Program-made: the position numbers and the translations under genes
Assembly: GCA_040255675.1 (NCBI GenBank)
Contig: JBDZVM010000006.1
Coordinates: 90,213 to 154,212, forward strand
DNA from: JBDZVM01 sp040255675
GTDB taxonomy: Bacteria; Actinomycetota; Actinomycetes; Acidothermales; Acidothermaceae
Length of the DNA: 64,000 nt
Reading direction: 5' to 3'
Shown: one piece after another, positions 1 through 8,996 of the stretch
Position numbering within the stretch: position 1 is the stretch's first letter
Layout of the letters: each line of letters starts with the position of its first letter
The notes under the pieces: generated by a model
Database searches by the model: none
The model's input: the letters and a program-made list of their open reading frames with translations, nothing else
Told to the model about the DNA's origin: nothing

Positions 1-27
1 CTCGAACCGAGCACCGGAAGCGGGCCG

Positions 28-92
28 CGGTGAAAATGGCGACACGGTGAAACGGACGACACGGTGAAAGCGGCGACACGGTGAAAGCGACG
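28..92 (+). repeat. 17-bp tandem repeat (about 3.8 copies) carrying the start codon of the next gene
   Basis: Three full 17-bp units (28-44, 45-61, 62-78) and a partial fourth (from 79) share the pattern CGGTGAAA followed by a variable base pair and CGACA. Each unit contains a GTG triplet. Because 17 is not a multiple of three, successive GTGs fall in different frames, and only the last one (81) opens the gene. This looks like replication slippage over a start site. Nothing else is visible in bases 1-80. Confidence 0.85.
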
Positions 93-515
93 CTCCTCTT
101 GTGCGACGCCGCCCAGGTCGATCCCGCCGGCAAGGTGCACATCCTCGGCGCGGGATGGACCGTCGTCGGCGGAGGTGCGGGCGTGCCGTTACCCGGGCAG
201 GCCGTCGTCGTGTTGGTGCACGTGCCGTGGCACGAGACTGTGCAGCCGCATTCGCTGCGGCTGCGGCTCGAAGACGCCGACGGGATGCCGGTGTTGATCG
301 GGCCGCCTGACGCCCGCCATCCGCTCGTGCACGAGCAGACGCTCACGGTGCGCCGTCCTGCCGGAGCGCCCGAAGGCATCGAGATCGACGTGCCGGTCGT
401 CGTCACGCTCGCTCCCGGGATGCTGCTGGCGCCGGGGCGGTATGCGTGGCGCTTGGAAATCGACGCGACGAGTCATGAGGATTGGATGACGTCGTTTCAT
501 GTACGGGGCGCCTAG
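81..515 (+). CDS. DUF6941 family protein
   Basis: This is a 144-residue protein of unknown function that starts at GTG 81. I recognise the DUF6941 pattern from the opening MKATLLLCDAAQVDPAGKVH and the following GAGW segment, which is typical of short actinobacterial proteins. The body alternates beta-strand-like hydrophobic stretches and ends near WRLEIDATSHEDW, so it is probably a compact beta-sandwich. No signal peptide or membrane segment is visible. No good ribosome binding site precedes the start, which lies inside a 17-bp tandem repeat. It is followed at about 100 bp by aconitase in the same direction. The family match is from memory of the motif; the function is unknown. Confidence 0.75.
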   Translation: MKATLLLCDAAQVDPAGKVHILGAGWTVVGGGAGVPLPGQAVVVLVHVPWHETVQPHSLRLRLEDADGMPVLIGPPDARHPLVHEQTLTVRRPAGAPEGIEIDVPVVVTLAPGMLLAPGRYAWRLEIDATSHEDWMTSFHVRGA

Positions 516-617
516 TTGCTGGGGGTGCCACGTTGTTCGCTTCGGGCGCGGTGCTTCCGCGGCACGCGCTTATAGCAGTACGCTTGTCCTGCTTACAGGT
601 TTCGAGGAGAGGACGCG

Positions 618-3395
618 ATGGTGGACAGTTTCGGCAGCCGCGGCACGTTGCGAGTCGGCTCGACGTCGTACGAGATCTTCCGGCTCGACGCCGTCGAAGG
701 TAGCGCCCGACTACCGTTCTCCCTCAAGGTGCTGCTCGAGAACTTGCTTCGCACGGAGGACGGCGAGAACATCACCGCCGATCAGGTGCGTGCGCTCGCG
801 GCCTGGAAGCCCGATGCCGAGCCCGACACCGAAATCCAATTCACACCGGCCCGCGTCTTGATGCAGGACTTCACCGGTGTGCCGTGCGTCGTCGACCTCG
901 CGGCTATGCGCGAGGCGATGGTGGCACTCGGCGGCGACCCCGAGCGCATCAACCCGCTGAGCCCAGCCGAACTCGTGATCGACCACTCGGTCATCGCCGA
1001 CGTTTTCGGCCGCCCCGACGCGTTCGTGCGCAACGCCGAACTCGAGTTCGAGCGCAACAAAGAGCGCTACCAATTCTTGCGCTGGGGTCAAAACGCGTTC
1101 GCCGACTTCAAAGTCGTTCCGCCCGACACGGGGATTTGCCACCAGGTCAACCTCGAATACCTCTCGCGGGTCGTGTTCGAACGCAACGGTGTGGCCTACC
1201 CCGACACGCTCGTCGGCACCGACTCGCACACCACGATGGTCAACGGCCTTTCCGTGCTGGGTTGGGGCGTCGGAGGTATCGAAGCCGAGGCGGCGATGCT
1301 CGGCCAGCCGATCAGCATGCTGATTCCACGTGTCGTCGGCTTCAAGTTGAACGGCGAACTCCCCGAGGGCGCAACCGCCACCGACCTCGTGCTCACGGTT
1401 ACCGAAATGCTGAGAAAACACGGTGTGGTCGGAAAATTCGTAGAGTTTTACGGCCCAGGTGTCACTAACGTGCCCTTAGCCAACCGGGCCACGATCGGCA
1501 ACATGAGCCCCGAATACGGGTCGACCTGCGCGATTTTCCCCATCGACGAAGAGACGTTGCGTTACATGCGGTTCACCGGCCGGCCCGCCGAGCGGGTCGC
1601 GCTCGTCGAGGCTTACGCCAAAGAGCAGGGTCTTTGGCACGACCCGGCGACCGAACCGGAGTATTCCGAGCGGATCGAGCTCGACCTGTCGAGCGTCGTG
1701 CCATCACTGGCCGGCCCGAAGCGGCCACAAGACCGGGTCGCGCTTTCCGACGCGAAGCAGTCTTTTCGCGCCGTCCTCGGAAACTACGTGCAGCAGCGCG
1801 AGCCCGACGGCGGCTCGCTCGACGCGGCGTCCGCCGAGTCGTTCCCGGCGAGCGACTCGATCGCGATCGAGCGTGAGCACGCAAGCGACAAGCCGGTGTC
1901 GTTCGTCAGTGCCGGGGTCGACCGCAACGGTCGGCCGAGCAACCCGGCACGAGTGACCCTCGAAGACGGCACCGGCGTCGAGCTCGATCACGGCTCGGTC
2001 GTCATCGCGGCCATCACGAGTTGCACCAACACGTCGAACCCGTCAGTGATGGTCGGCGCCGCTCTGTTGGCGAAAAAGGCTGTCGAAAAAGGGCTTACTC
2101 GCAAGCCGTGGGTGAAGACCACGCTCGCCCCGGGGTCGAAGGTGGTAACCGACTACTACAACGCGGCGGGCCTGACGCCGTATCTCGAAAAGCTCGGATT
2201 CAACCTGGTCGGCTACGGCTGCACGACCTGCATCGGCAACTCTGGCCCGCTCGATCCGTCGATCTCGCAGGCAGTTGCCGACAACGACCTGGCGGTCGTC
2301 TCGGTACTTTCCGGCAACCGCAACTTCGAGGGCCGTATCCACCCCGACACCAAGCTGAATTACTTGACGTCGCCGCCGCTCGTCGTCGCGTACGCGCTCG
2401 CCGGTTCGCTTGACCTCGACATCACGACCGAGCCGCTCGGCACGGGTGCCGACGGGCAGCCGGTCTACCTGCGCGATATCTGGCCCACGGAGCGAGAGAT
2501 CGCCGACGTCGTCGGGCAAGCAATCGAATCTCAGATGTTCACGCGCAGCTACAGCGACGTGTTCGCAGGCGACGAGCGCTGGAACGGGATGCAAATTCCA
2601 GAAGGCAGCCTGTTCGAGTGGGAAGACGATTCCACCTACGTGCGCAACCCGCCGTATTTCGAGGGCATGCAGGCCGAGCCATCGCCGGTGACAGACATTG
2701 AAAATGCCCGGGTGCTCGCGATGCTCGGCGATTCGGTGACCACCGACCACATCTCGCCGGCCGGCACCATCAAAAAGGATTCACCGGCCGGGCGCTACCT
2801 CGTCGAGCACGGAGTGCAGCCGCGTGACTTCAACTCCTACGGCTCGCGGCGAGGCAACCACGAGGTGATGATCCGCGGCACGTTCGCGAACATCCGGCTG
2901 CGCAACCTGCTCGCGCCCGGCACCGAAGGCGGCCTCACGCGGCACCTGCCCGACGGCGAGCAGACGACCATCTACGACGCCTCGGTGAAGTACGCCGAGG
3001 AAGGCGTGCCGCTGGTTATTTTGGCCGGCAAGGAATACGGGTCGGGCTCGTCGCGCGACTGGGCAGCGAAGGGCACGGCACTGCTCGGCGTCAGAGCTGT
3101 CATCGCCGAGTCGTTCGAGCGCATCCACCGCAGCAACCTCATCGGCATGGGCGTGCTGCCGTTGCAGTTCAAGGACGGCGAAACCCGCGAGTCGCTCGGG
3201 CTCACCGGCGAAGAGGTGTACTCGATCAAGGGGTTGGCCGGCAGTGGCTCAGGTCCGCTGCCGCGCGAGGTGACCGTGACCGCTGACGGCAAGGAGTTCC
3301 GGGCGATCGTGCGCATCGACACGCCTGGCGAGGCGGCCTACTACCGTCACGGCGGCATCATGCAGTACGTCTTGCGCTCGCTTTTGCATCGCTGA
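618..3395 (+). CDS. acnA: Aconitate hydratase (aconitase A family)
   Basis: Aconitase interconverts citrate and isocitrate in the TCA cycle using a [4Fe-4S] cluster in the cytoplasm. The 925-residue length fits the AcnA/IRP type. The cluster ligands are visible as Cys469 in ITSCTNTSNPSVM and Cys535 and Cys538 in GCTTCIGNSG. The swivel domain has DSVTTDHISPAG and the substrate-binding GSRRGNHEVM and GSSRDWAAKG motifs. The ATG at 618 is preceded by a clear GAGGAGAGG ribosome binding site. Its place directly upstream of dxs is the usual actinobacterial arrangement. The segment around residues 400-430, between the two catalytic halves, is a low-conservation linker. Confidence 0.97.
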   Translation: MVDSFGSRGTLRVGSTSYEIFRLDAVEGSARLPFSLKVLLENLLRTEDGENITADQVRALAAWKPDAEPDTEIQFTPARVLMQDFTGVPCVVDLAAMREAMVALGGDPERINPLSPAELVIDHSVIADVFGRPDAFVRNAELEFERNKERYQFLRWGQNAFADFKVVPPDTGICHQVNLEYLSRVVFERNGVAYPDTLVGTDSHTTMVNGLSVLGWGVGGIEAEAAMLGQPISMLIPRVVGFKLNGELPEGATATDLVLTVTEMLRKHGVVGKFVEFYGPGVTNVPLANRATIGNMSPEYGSTCAIFPIDEETLRYMRFTGRPAERVALVEAYAKEQGLWHDPATEPEYSERIELDLSSVVPSLAGPKRPQDRVALSDAKQSFRAVLGNYVQQREPDGGSLDAASAESFPASDSIAIEREHASDKPVSFVSAGVDRNGRPSNPARVTLEDGTGVELDHGSVVIAAITSCTNTSNPSVMVGAALLAKKAVEKGLTRKPWVKTTLAPGSKVVTDYYNAAGLTPYLEKLGFNLVGYGCTTCIGNSGPLDPSISQAVADNDLAVVSVLSGNRNFEGRIHPDTKLNYLTSPPLVVAYALAGSLDLDITTEPLGTGADGQPVYLRDIWPTEREIADVVGQAIESQMFTRSYSDVFAGDERWNGMQIPEGSLFEWEDDSTYVRNPPYFEGMQAEPSPVTDIENARVLAMLGDSVTTDHISPAGTIKKDSPAGRYLVEHGVQPRDFNSYGSRRGNHEVMIRGTFANIRLRNLLAPGTEGGLTRHLPDGEQTTIYDASVKYAEEGVPLVILAGKEYGSGSSRDWAAKGTALLGVRAVIAESFERIHRSNLIGMGVLPLQFKDGETRESLGLTGEEVYSIKGLAGSGSGPLPREVTVTADGKEFRAIVRIDTPGEAAYYRHGGIMQYVLRSLLHR

Positions 3396-3475
3396 GGTCG
3401 CGGTCGTTCGGCGGTGCCGCGCCGACCGGCCGATGTTTGGTGATGCTCTTGCTGGCATAGGCTCACACGGAGAAG

Positions 3476-3492
3476 ACTCACACATGGTGAGT
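3476..3492. promoter_or_regulatory. Small inverted repeat in the acnA-dxs intergenic region
   Basis: The 195-bp gap between acnA and dxs contains ACTCAC and GTGAGT separated by five bases. It lies about 100 bp before the dxs start. It could be an operator or a weak hairpin. No convincing terminator for acnA is seen. Confidence 0.2.
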
Positions 3493-3590
3493 GTTCGAGG
3501 GATCTACCGGCTAGACTCCGGCACGGCGGCGCACACGCGATTAGCGTCCATGCCGCGGTGTTCTGTCGAGGCGGCGAGGTGAGGAGCGAC

Positions 3591-5495
3591 GTGGGTCTGC
3601 TCGAGCAAATAGAGGGCCCTAACGATTTGAAGCGCCTCGACGCGGGCAAGCTGCCCGAGCTGGCCGAAGAGATCCGCGACTTCCTCGTTGCCGCCGTGGC
3701 CAAGACGGGCGGCCACTTGGGGCCGAACCTCGGCGCCGTCGAGTTGACCATCGCGCTGCATCGGGTGTTCGAGTCACCGTTCGAGCCGATCGTGTTCGAC
3801 ACCGGCCACCAGGCCTACGTGCACAAGCTGCTCACCGGCCGCCGCGAGCAGTTCGCCCGGCTCCGGCAAAAGGACGGGCTCTCCGGGTACCCGAGCCGTG
3901 CCGAATCCGAGCACGACTGGATCGAAAACTCCCACGCCTCCACGGCACTGAGCTACGCCGACGGTCTGGCCAAGGCGTTCGCCGTCCAGGGAAAGAAGCG
4001 CACGGTCGTAGCCGTCGTCGGCGACGGCGCGCTCACCGGCGGCATGTGCTGGGAAGCGTTGAACAACATCGCGGCGGCGAAAGACCGCGGCGTCGTGGTC
4101 GTCGTCAACGACAACGGACGTTCGTATTCGCCCACCATCGGCGGGCTAGCAGAGCATTTGACGACGCTTCGAACCAATCCCGGGTACGAGAAGGCCTTGG
4201 CGAAGGTCAAGGAGGTGCTCGGTCGCACGCCGCTGGTCGGCGAGCCTTTGTACGACGCGCTGCACGGCATCAAGAAGGGCCTGAAAGACGTCCTGACGCC
4301 GCAAGGTCTGTTCGAAGACCTCGGGTTGAAGTACGTCGGACCCATCAACGGGCACGACGTGCCGGCGATGGAGGCGGCGCTTCGCCGGGCCAAGCGGTTC
4401 GGCGGTCCGGTGATCGTGCACTGCGTCACCCGTAAGGGCTTCGGCTATCCGCCCGCCGAAGACGACAGCGTCGACCACCTGCACGGCCCGGGCGCGTTCG
4501 ATCCCCTTACCGGCAAGGAGCCGCCCAAGCCCGCGGGCTGGACGGGCGCGTTCTCCGATGAAATCGTCAAGATCGGCGCCGACCGGCCCGACCTCGTCGC
4601 GATAACGGCGGCGATGCTGCACCCGGTAGGGCTTGCCGCGTTTGCCCAGGCGTATCCCGACCGAATCTTCGACGTCGGCATCGCCGAGCAGCACGCGGTG
4701 ACGTCGGCAGCGGGCATGGCGATGGGTGGTTTGCACCCCGTCGTATGCGTCTACTCGACGTTCTTGAACCGCGCGTTCGATCAAGTCTTGATGGACGTCG
4801 CCTTGCACCGGCTGCCGGTCACCTTCGTGCTCGACCGCTCCGGCGTCACCGGCGACGACGGGCCGACCCACAACGGCATGTGGGATCTTTCGATCCTCAC
4901 GATTGTTCCGGGCATGTCCGTGGCGGCGCCGCGCGACGCCGTCCGGCTGCGCGAGTTGGTGCGCGAAGCTGTCGCGATCGACGACGGCCCGTCCGCCGTC
5001 CGGTTCCCGAAGGGCGGCCTGCCGCGCGAGATCGACGCGATCGAACGTGTCGGCAAGATCGATGTGCTGCGTCGCGATCCCGAACCCGACGTTTTGTTGG
5101 TTTCCTACGGAGAGATGGCGGGCCTTTCGCTCGACGTCGCCGCCCGGCTGGCGAGCGACGGCATCGCTTGCACGGTGGTCGACCCGCGGTGGGTGTTGCC
5201 GATCGACCCCGCGCTCGCGACGTTGGCGGCGTCGCATTCGCTCGTCGTCACCGTCGAAGACAACGGCCGGCACGGGGGAGCGGGCGTCACGCTCGCGACC
5301 GCGTTGCGAGACAGGGCCATCGACACTCCGGTGCGGCACCACTCGATCCCGCAGCGGTTCTTGCATCAAGGCAAGCGAGCCGACATCCTCACCGACATCG
5401 GGCTTACCGCCGACAACATTGCGCGTGAGGTTGTCGCGACCGTCGCCGGGCTTGCCGCGCTCGAGCACCACGCGGCCTACCTGCGCGGGCAGTAG
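3591..5495 (+). CDS. dxs: 1-deoxy-D-xylulose-5-phosphate synthase
   Basis: DXS condenses pyruvate and glyceraldehyde 3-phosphate to DXP with thiamine diphosphate. This is the first step of the MEP isoprenoid pathway, and DXP also feeds thiamine and pyridoxal synthesis. The protein has the DXS hallmarks: GHQAYVHKLLTGR, the ThDP/Mg motif GDGALTGGM with a downstream NDN, FDVGIAEQHAVTSAAG with the catalytic Glu, and the C-terminal transketolase domain EDNGRHGGAG. The reading frame opens at ATG 3558, but GTG 3591 is preferred. It sits just after GAGGAGCGAC, and the resulting start MGLLEQIEGPNDLKRL matches family N-termini. The product is 634 residues, the usual length. Confidence 0.96.
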   Translation: MGLLEQIEGPNDLKRLDAGKLPELAEEIRDFLVAAVAKTGGHLGPNLGAVELTIALHRVFESPFEPIVFDTGHQAYVHKLLTGRREQFARLRQKDGLSGYPSRAESEHDWIENSHASTALSYADGLAKAFAVQGKKRTVVAVVGDGALTGGMCWEALNNIAAAKDRGVVVVVNDNGRSYSPTIGGLAEHLTTLRTNPGYEKALAKVKEVLGRTPLVGEPLYDALHGIKKGLKDVLTPQGLFEDLGLKYVGPINGHDVPAMEAALRRAKRFGGPVIVHCVTRKGFGYPPAEDDSVDHLHGPGAFDPLTGKEPPKPAGWTGAFSDEIVKIGADRPDLVAITAAMLHPVGLAAFAQAYPDRIFDVGIAEQHAVTSAAGMAMGGLHPVVCVYSTFLNRAFDQVLMDVALHRLPVTFVLDRSGVTGDDGPTHNGMWDLSILTIVPGMSVAAPRDAVRLRELVREAVAIDDGPSAVRFPKGGLPREIDAIERVGKIDVLRRDPEPDVLLVSYGEMAGLSLDVAARLASDGIACTVVDPRWVLPIDPALATLAASHSLVVTVEDNGRHGGAGVTLATALRDRAIDTPVRHHSIPQRFLHQGKRADILTDIGLTADNIAREVVATVAGLAALEHHAAYLRGQ

Positions 5496-5510
5496 CGCCC
5501 GCGCGGGCGC
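5495..5510. terminator. Possible GC hairpin between convergent genes
   Basis: A perfect 16-bp palindrome (GCGCCCGCGCGGGCGC) overlaps the dxs stop codon. It lies between convergent dxs and the minus-strand hypothetical gene. It has no spacer loop or T-run, so a terminator role is only a guess. Confidence 0.25.
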
Positions 5511-5525
5511 GCACCGGGCTGGGCG

Positions 5526-6428
5526 TCAGTGATACAGGACGTCGCGTAGCCAGCGTGGCTTGTCGGGTGCTGGATCGCGCAGCACGATTTCAGCGAGGTT
5601 GCCGCCCGGTAAGGCGGTAACCACTTCGTCTACCGTGAGCAGCACCGGGCGCGCGAAGCCTCGTTCTTCGTCGCCGGCGATCGACGCGGCGGCTTGCACG
5701 AAGGCCGGGTCGATGCGCGAAAGGTCGAGCCAGCCGCGGTTTCGCACGGGTACGGCGACCGCGCGCATGCCGCCGGCGTCAGCGCACAAAGCGCCACGGA
5801 AAACCTGCGAGGCGAGGAGCGTGACGACGTCGCAGTCGCCCATCGGGCGAAGCGGCGCGGACGCCGCCCGACGCCACCTCGACGTCGCCAAAGCGCCCAT
5901 GTTTTCGAGGTATTCCACGGCCATGCGCCACCACGGGGTGGTATCGATGCGCGCGGCGTCGAGCACCGATTGAGGTGTGACGACGACCCGGTCGCGATCG
6001 GCCGTGTCGAGCCCGACAAAACCAATGCCGACGTCGAGACAGCCGCCGAGCACAGGCTGTCGTGCCCACGGTGAACCTTCGTGCAACGCGTGACCGACAG
6101 GCAAGCCGACGGGTCTGATGGTCTCGGCAAGTTCGTCGAGCGACCGTTCGGCGACAGCGCGCCGCACACGCAGCCACCGCATCAGGCGACGACGCGCCGA
6201 CCCGCTGTCAGGCAACGCGTCGCCGACAGCGCGCGCGAGGTCGGCGTCCGAAACGTGAATCGCGGGCAGGCCCGGCAGCTCGACGCCGTCGTCGGTAGGC
6301 ACGATGTCGATGTCGGCCAGCACGCTGACGGCGAGCACGCACCGGCGAAGCGCCGTCCGGTCCGCGGCATCGCGATGTGTGGCGCCCGGCCGCGTGCGAG
6401 CGGCCGATCCCCCCACGGGATTCGACAT
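5526..6428 (-). CDS. Conserved hypothetical protein next to ribonuclease D
   Basis: I do not recognise this 300-residue protein. It has no signal peptide or clear membrane span. It contains Arg-rich helical stretches near residues 80-100 (RRRLMRWLRVRRAVAERSL) and a hydrophobic, Gly-containing core (LGGCLDVGIGFVGLD). Its C-terminal half reads like a compact alpha/beta domain. The frame is open back to 6515, overlapping the ribonuclease D stop, but I chose ATG 6428 (MSNPVGGSAARTR) because the upstream residues are low-complexity and would overlap the neighbour. No strong ribosome binding site favours either start. It follows ribonuclease D on the same strand and may be cotranscribed with it. 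Confidence 0.7.
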   Translation of the reverse strand: MSNPVGGSAARTRPGATHRDAADRTALRRCVLAVSVLADIDIVPTDDGVELPGLPAIHVSDADLARAVGDALPDSGSARRRLMRWLRVRRAVAERSLDELAETIRPVGLPVGHALHEGSPWARQPVLGGCLDVGIGFVGLDTADRDRVVVTPQSVLDAARIDTTPWWRMAVEYLENMGALATSRWRRAASAPLRPMGDCDVVTLLASQVFRGALCADAGGMRAVAVPVRNRGWLDLSRIDPAFVQAAASIAGDEERGFARPVLLTVDEVVTALPGGNLAEIVLRDPAPDKPRWLRDVLYH

Positions 6429-6492
6429 GGTGGTGACGCTACCGCGTCCGGGGTCTTGGTGGATACCGCGAGGAGGGTGACGCCCTGTTCGG

Positions 6493-7878
6493 TCAATCCT
6501 CGCGTCGCGATGCAATTCCGTCGTGCACGCTGACCCGGGAGAACGCTTTGGCCAACGGCCCCGCGACGAGCGACACCTGCCACTCGCGCGCGCCGTGGTC
6601 GCGAAGCGCGCAGGCCACGGCGTCGGGAGCCAGCGAATCGGGGGGCTGCCACGCGAGGCGGCGGACGGCGTCTGGCTGCACGAGATTTTCGGCCGGAAGG
6701 TTGTGCTCGTCGGCCAGCGCCGCCACGGCCGCCTTCGCGGCGATCAGCCGGTCGGCGGCGGCGCGGTCGCGCTCGGCCCATCGGTGCGCCGGCGGCGGCC
6801 CGTCGGAGTGACGGGCGACGCGAGGCAGTTCGCTTTCTGCCAGTTCGCGGGCGTCAGTTATCGCCTGCCACCAGTCGCGAAGATGCCGGCGGCTGCCGCG
6901 ACCCACGAACTCCGCGGACGACGCGAGCGCTTTCGCGCTCGTGGGCGCCGTCAAGGCCACATGCACGATCGAAGCGTCGGGTAGCAGGCGGGTCGGCGAC
7001 ATGTCGGCCTCGCGCGCCAGCCGGTCGCGAGTCAGCCACATGGCGCGGACGACGGCTTGGCCCCGGCGGTTGCGCACCTTATGAATGCCCGAAACTTTTC
7101 GCCAGCGTTCGACCGGTGCCGCCGGGGCGGGCGCGGTGCGCACGTGCTCGAACTCCTCGGTTGCCCAATCGAGTTTGCCTTGCCTCATAAGCTCTTTCTC
7201 GAGCAAGCCGCGTAACTCGAGCAGCACTTCGACGTCGAGTGCGGCATAGCGCAGCCATGGCTCGGGCAGCGGGCGGGTCGACCAGTCGGCGGCGGAGTGT
7301 CTTTTTTCGAGCCGCTGGCCGAGCAAATTTTCGACCATGGTGGCGAGGCCGACTCGGGCGTAGCCGGCGAGCCGCCCGGCGAGTTCGGTGTCGAACAGGG
7401 CCGACGGGCGCATGCCGATTTCTGCCAAGCACGGCAAATCCTGGGTGGCCGCATGCACGATCCATTCGGCGTGCGACAACGCATCGCCCAGGGGTGAAAG
7501 GTCGGGGCAGGCGATCGGGTCGATCAAGAAGGTGCCGGCGCCGGCGCGCCGCAACTGCACGAGGTAGGCGCGGTGCCCGTAGCGGTAGCTCGAGGCGCGT
7601 TCGGCGTCGACGGCGACGGGACCATCTCCGGCCAGCAACGCTCGTTCGGTTTGGAGTAGCGCCTCGGGCGTGTCGACGATGCCGGGCACGCCGTCGCGCA
7701 AGACGAGCAAGGGGGCGAGTTCAGGGGTGGCGACGTCCGCCACGCTTGTCGCCGGGGGCAACGGCGAGGGTTGCGCGGGCACGCTGGCGAGCGACGACGC
7801 GCTGCTCAGAGAGTTGCTCAGAGAGTTGCTCGGGGAGGGGGAGACGGTGGGCGCGGCTGAACTCGCGTGTTCCGTCAT
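6493..7878 (-). CDS. Ribonuclease D family protein (DEDDy exonuclease with HRDC domain)
   Basis: This is a predicted 3'-5' exoribonuclease in the actinobacterial HRDC/RNase D family. The exonuclease motifs are in order: VAVDAERASSYRYGHRAYLVQL (Exo I, Asp-Glu), AATQDLPCL (Exo II), and YAALDVEVLLEL (Exo III, Tyr and Asp). One or two HRDC-like helical domains follow (WRKVSGIHKVRNRRG). ATG 7878 is preceded by a GGAG-containing site. The first 50 residues are a Ser/Pro/Ala-rich low-complexity extension containing a duplicated 12-bp unit (NSLSNSLS). In other actinobacteria this gene lies beside dxs and DUF3000; here DUF3000 is displaced about 8 kb away. The protein is 461 residues. Confidence 0.88.
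   Translation of the reverse strand: MTEHASSAAPTVSPSPSNSLSNSLSSASSLASVPAQPSPLPPATSVADVATPELAPLLVLRDGVPGIVDTPEALLQTERALLAGDGPVAVDAERASSYRYGHRAYLVQLRRAGAGTFLIDPIACPDLSPLGDALSHAEWIVHAATQDLPCLAEIGMRPSALFDTELAGRLAGYARVGLATMVENLLGQRLEKRHSAADWSTRPLPEPWLRYAALDVEVLLELRGLLEKELMRQGKLDWATEEFEHVRTAPAPAAPVERWRKVSGIHKVRNRRGQAVVRAMWLTRDRLAREADMSPTRLLPDASIVHVALTAPTSAKALASSAEFVGRGSRRHLRDWWQAITDARELAESELPRVARHSDGPPPAHRWAERDRAAADRLIAAKAAVAALADEHNLPAENLVQPDAVRRLAWQPPDSLAPDAVACALRDHGAREWQVSLVAGPLAKAFSRVSVHDGIASRRED
7806..7829 (-). repeat. 12-bp tandem duplication inside the ribonuclease D N-terminus
   Basis: Two identical 12-bp units (TCAGAGAGTTGC on the plus strand) encode the repeated Asn-Ser-Leu-Ser in the low-complexity N-terminal extension. 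The duplication is in frame and adds four residues. Confidence 0.85.
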
Positions 7879-7969
7879 GTCTCCACGGTACGACTCGACA
7901 CCCGTAGATCACTGTCGTTACACACAACCAGCGTGTTATGCGACGAACCGGGCGAAATTGGTTGAACCG

Positions 7970-8647
7970 TCAGCGGATGACCCCCGCGCGCATGGCCAGC
8001 GCGACCATCTCGGCGCGATCGCCGGTGCCGAGCTTGCGGGCGATGCGGGCCAGGTGGCTCTTCACAGTGAGTGCCGAAAGCCCGAGCTCGTCGCCGATCT
8101 CCTTGTTCGAGCGGCCGTCGGCGACCAGACGCAAAACCTCGATCTCCCGGCCGGACAGCTCACTCACGCCGTCGTTCGTGGGACTGTTGCGCAGGCCCGC
8201 CGCGAGGAGGGACGCCACGGACGGATCGGCGTAAACGCCTCCGTCGAGCACGCGGCGTACGCCGTCCGCCACCACGACGGGAGACGCGGATTTGAGCAAG
8301 TAGCCTTGCGCCCCGGCGACAAAGGCGGCCCGCACGGAATAAGGGTCGTCCGCGGCCGAAAGCACGACAAGGCGTGGCCAACCCGCGTTGCGCAGTTCAG
8401 CCAGGAGATCGAGGCCTGATCCGTCGGGCAGTCCGACGTCGACGACGCATAGGTCGCGCGGGCCGCTGGCGCGGGCGCGTGCGCGGGCCTCCGCGACGCT
8501 CGCCGCTTCGATGATCTCTCGCGCTCCCATAGCGGTGAGGCGGCTCACCATCGACTCGCGCACCAGCGGGTGGTCGTCGACGACCATCGCGGTGAAGCCA
8601 GCGGAGTTTTCCGGCTGGGGCGGCACGTGCTCGACCAACGCCGTCAC
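7970..8647 (-). CDS. NarL/LuxR-type response regulator
   Basis: This is a two-component response regulator of 225 residues. The receiver domain shows the acidic pair in MVVDDHPLVRESM, the phospho-acceptor Asp in CVVDVGLPDG, and the conserved Lys in YLLKSASP. A LuxR-type DNA-binding domain follows: LSGREIEVLRLVADGRSNKEIGDELGLSALTVKSHL. GTG 8647 is chosen over the longer frame because GAGGAGG lies just upstream. It is divergent from the secreted protease gene. The NarL-type histidine kinase at 12085-13203 is its most likely partner, as the same subfamily pairs HisKA_3 kinases with LuxR-type regulators. That pairing is inferred from proximity. Confidence 0.93.
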   Translation of the reverse strand: MTALVEHVPPQPENSAGFTAMVVDDHPLVRESMVSRLTAMGAREIIEAASVAEARARARASGPRDLCVVDVGLPDGSGLDLLAELRNAGWPRLVVLSAADDPYSVRAAFVAGAQGYLLKSASPVVVADGVRRVLDGGVYADPSVASLLAAGLRNSPTNDGVSELSGREIEVLRLVADGRSNKEIGDELGLSALTVKSHLARIARKLGTGDRAEMVALAMRAGVIR

Positions 8648-8996
8648 CCGGTCCTCCTCACGTCTTGGGCCGCGTGAACAGCGCGGCTCGTTTTTGCTCG
8701 ACGGACGCCGGTTGCGGCCATCGCCCTTGTTGTTCCTCGTCAATCCATCGGACGGCGCAAGGCGCGGCTAAAGCTTTGGCCCAACGAACGTTGCTGCGCT
8801 CGGCCCCCTCACCCCTCCTCCAGTCCATGATCGCGAGTAGTTTTTGGCACCTATTGAGGTAATTGTCTTCCTGATCACGCCGACGCGTTACTCCGACCGG
8901 GCGGAATCCCCGGCCACGGCAACAGTTCGGGCGCCAAGGTGCCGAGACAGAGGCCGGACCTTCGTATGTCCACGCCTGGCCACGAGGAGACGAACG
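8648..8996. promoter_or_regulatory. 349-bp divergent intergenic region between response regulator and protease
   Basis: No gene is supported here. The stretch separates two divergent transcription units and must hold both promoters. The section 8835-8880 is visibly richer in A and T than its surroundings and is a plausible promoter or regulator binding area. I could not find a convincing -35/-10 pair or a clear operator repeat. Confidence 0.4.

Noticed and set aside
618..700. Iron-responsive regulatory RNA upstream of aconitase
   Set aside because: The 100-bp leader shows no clear stem-loop of that kind; only an ordinary ribosome binding site is seen.
4146..5471. Long minus-strand open frame across dxs
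   Set aside because: It is an antisense shadow of a well-conserved enzyme; composition is His/Arg/Asp-rich with no recognisable domain.
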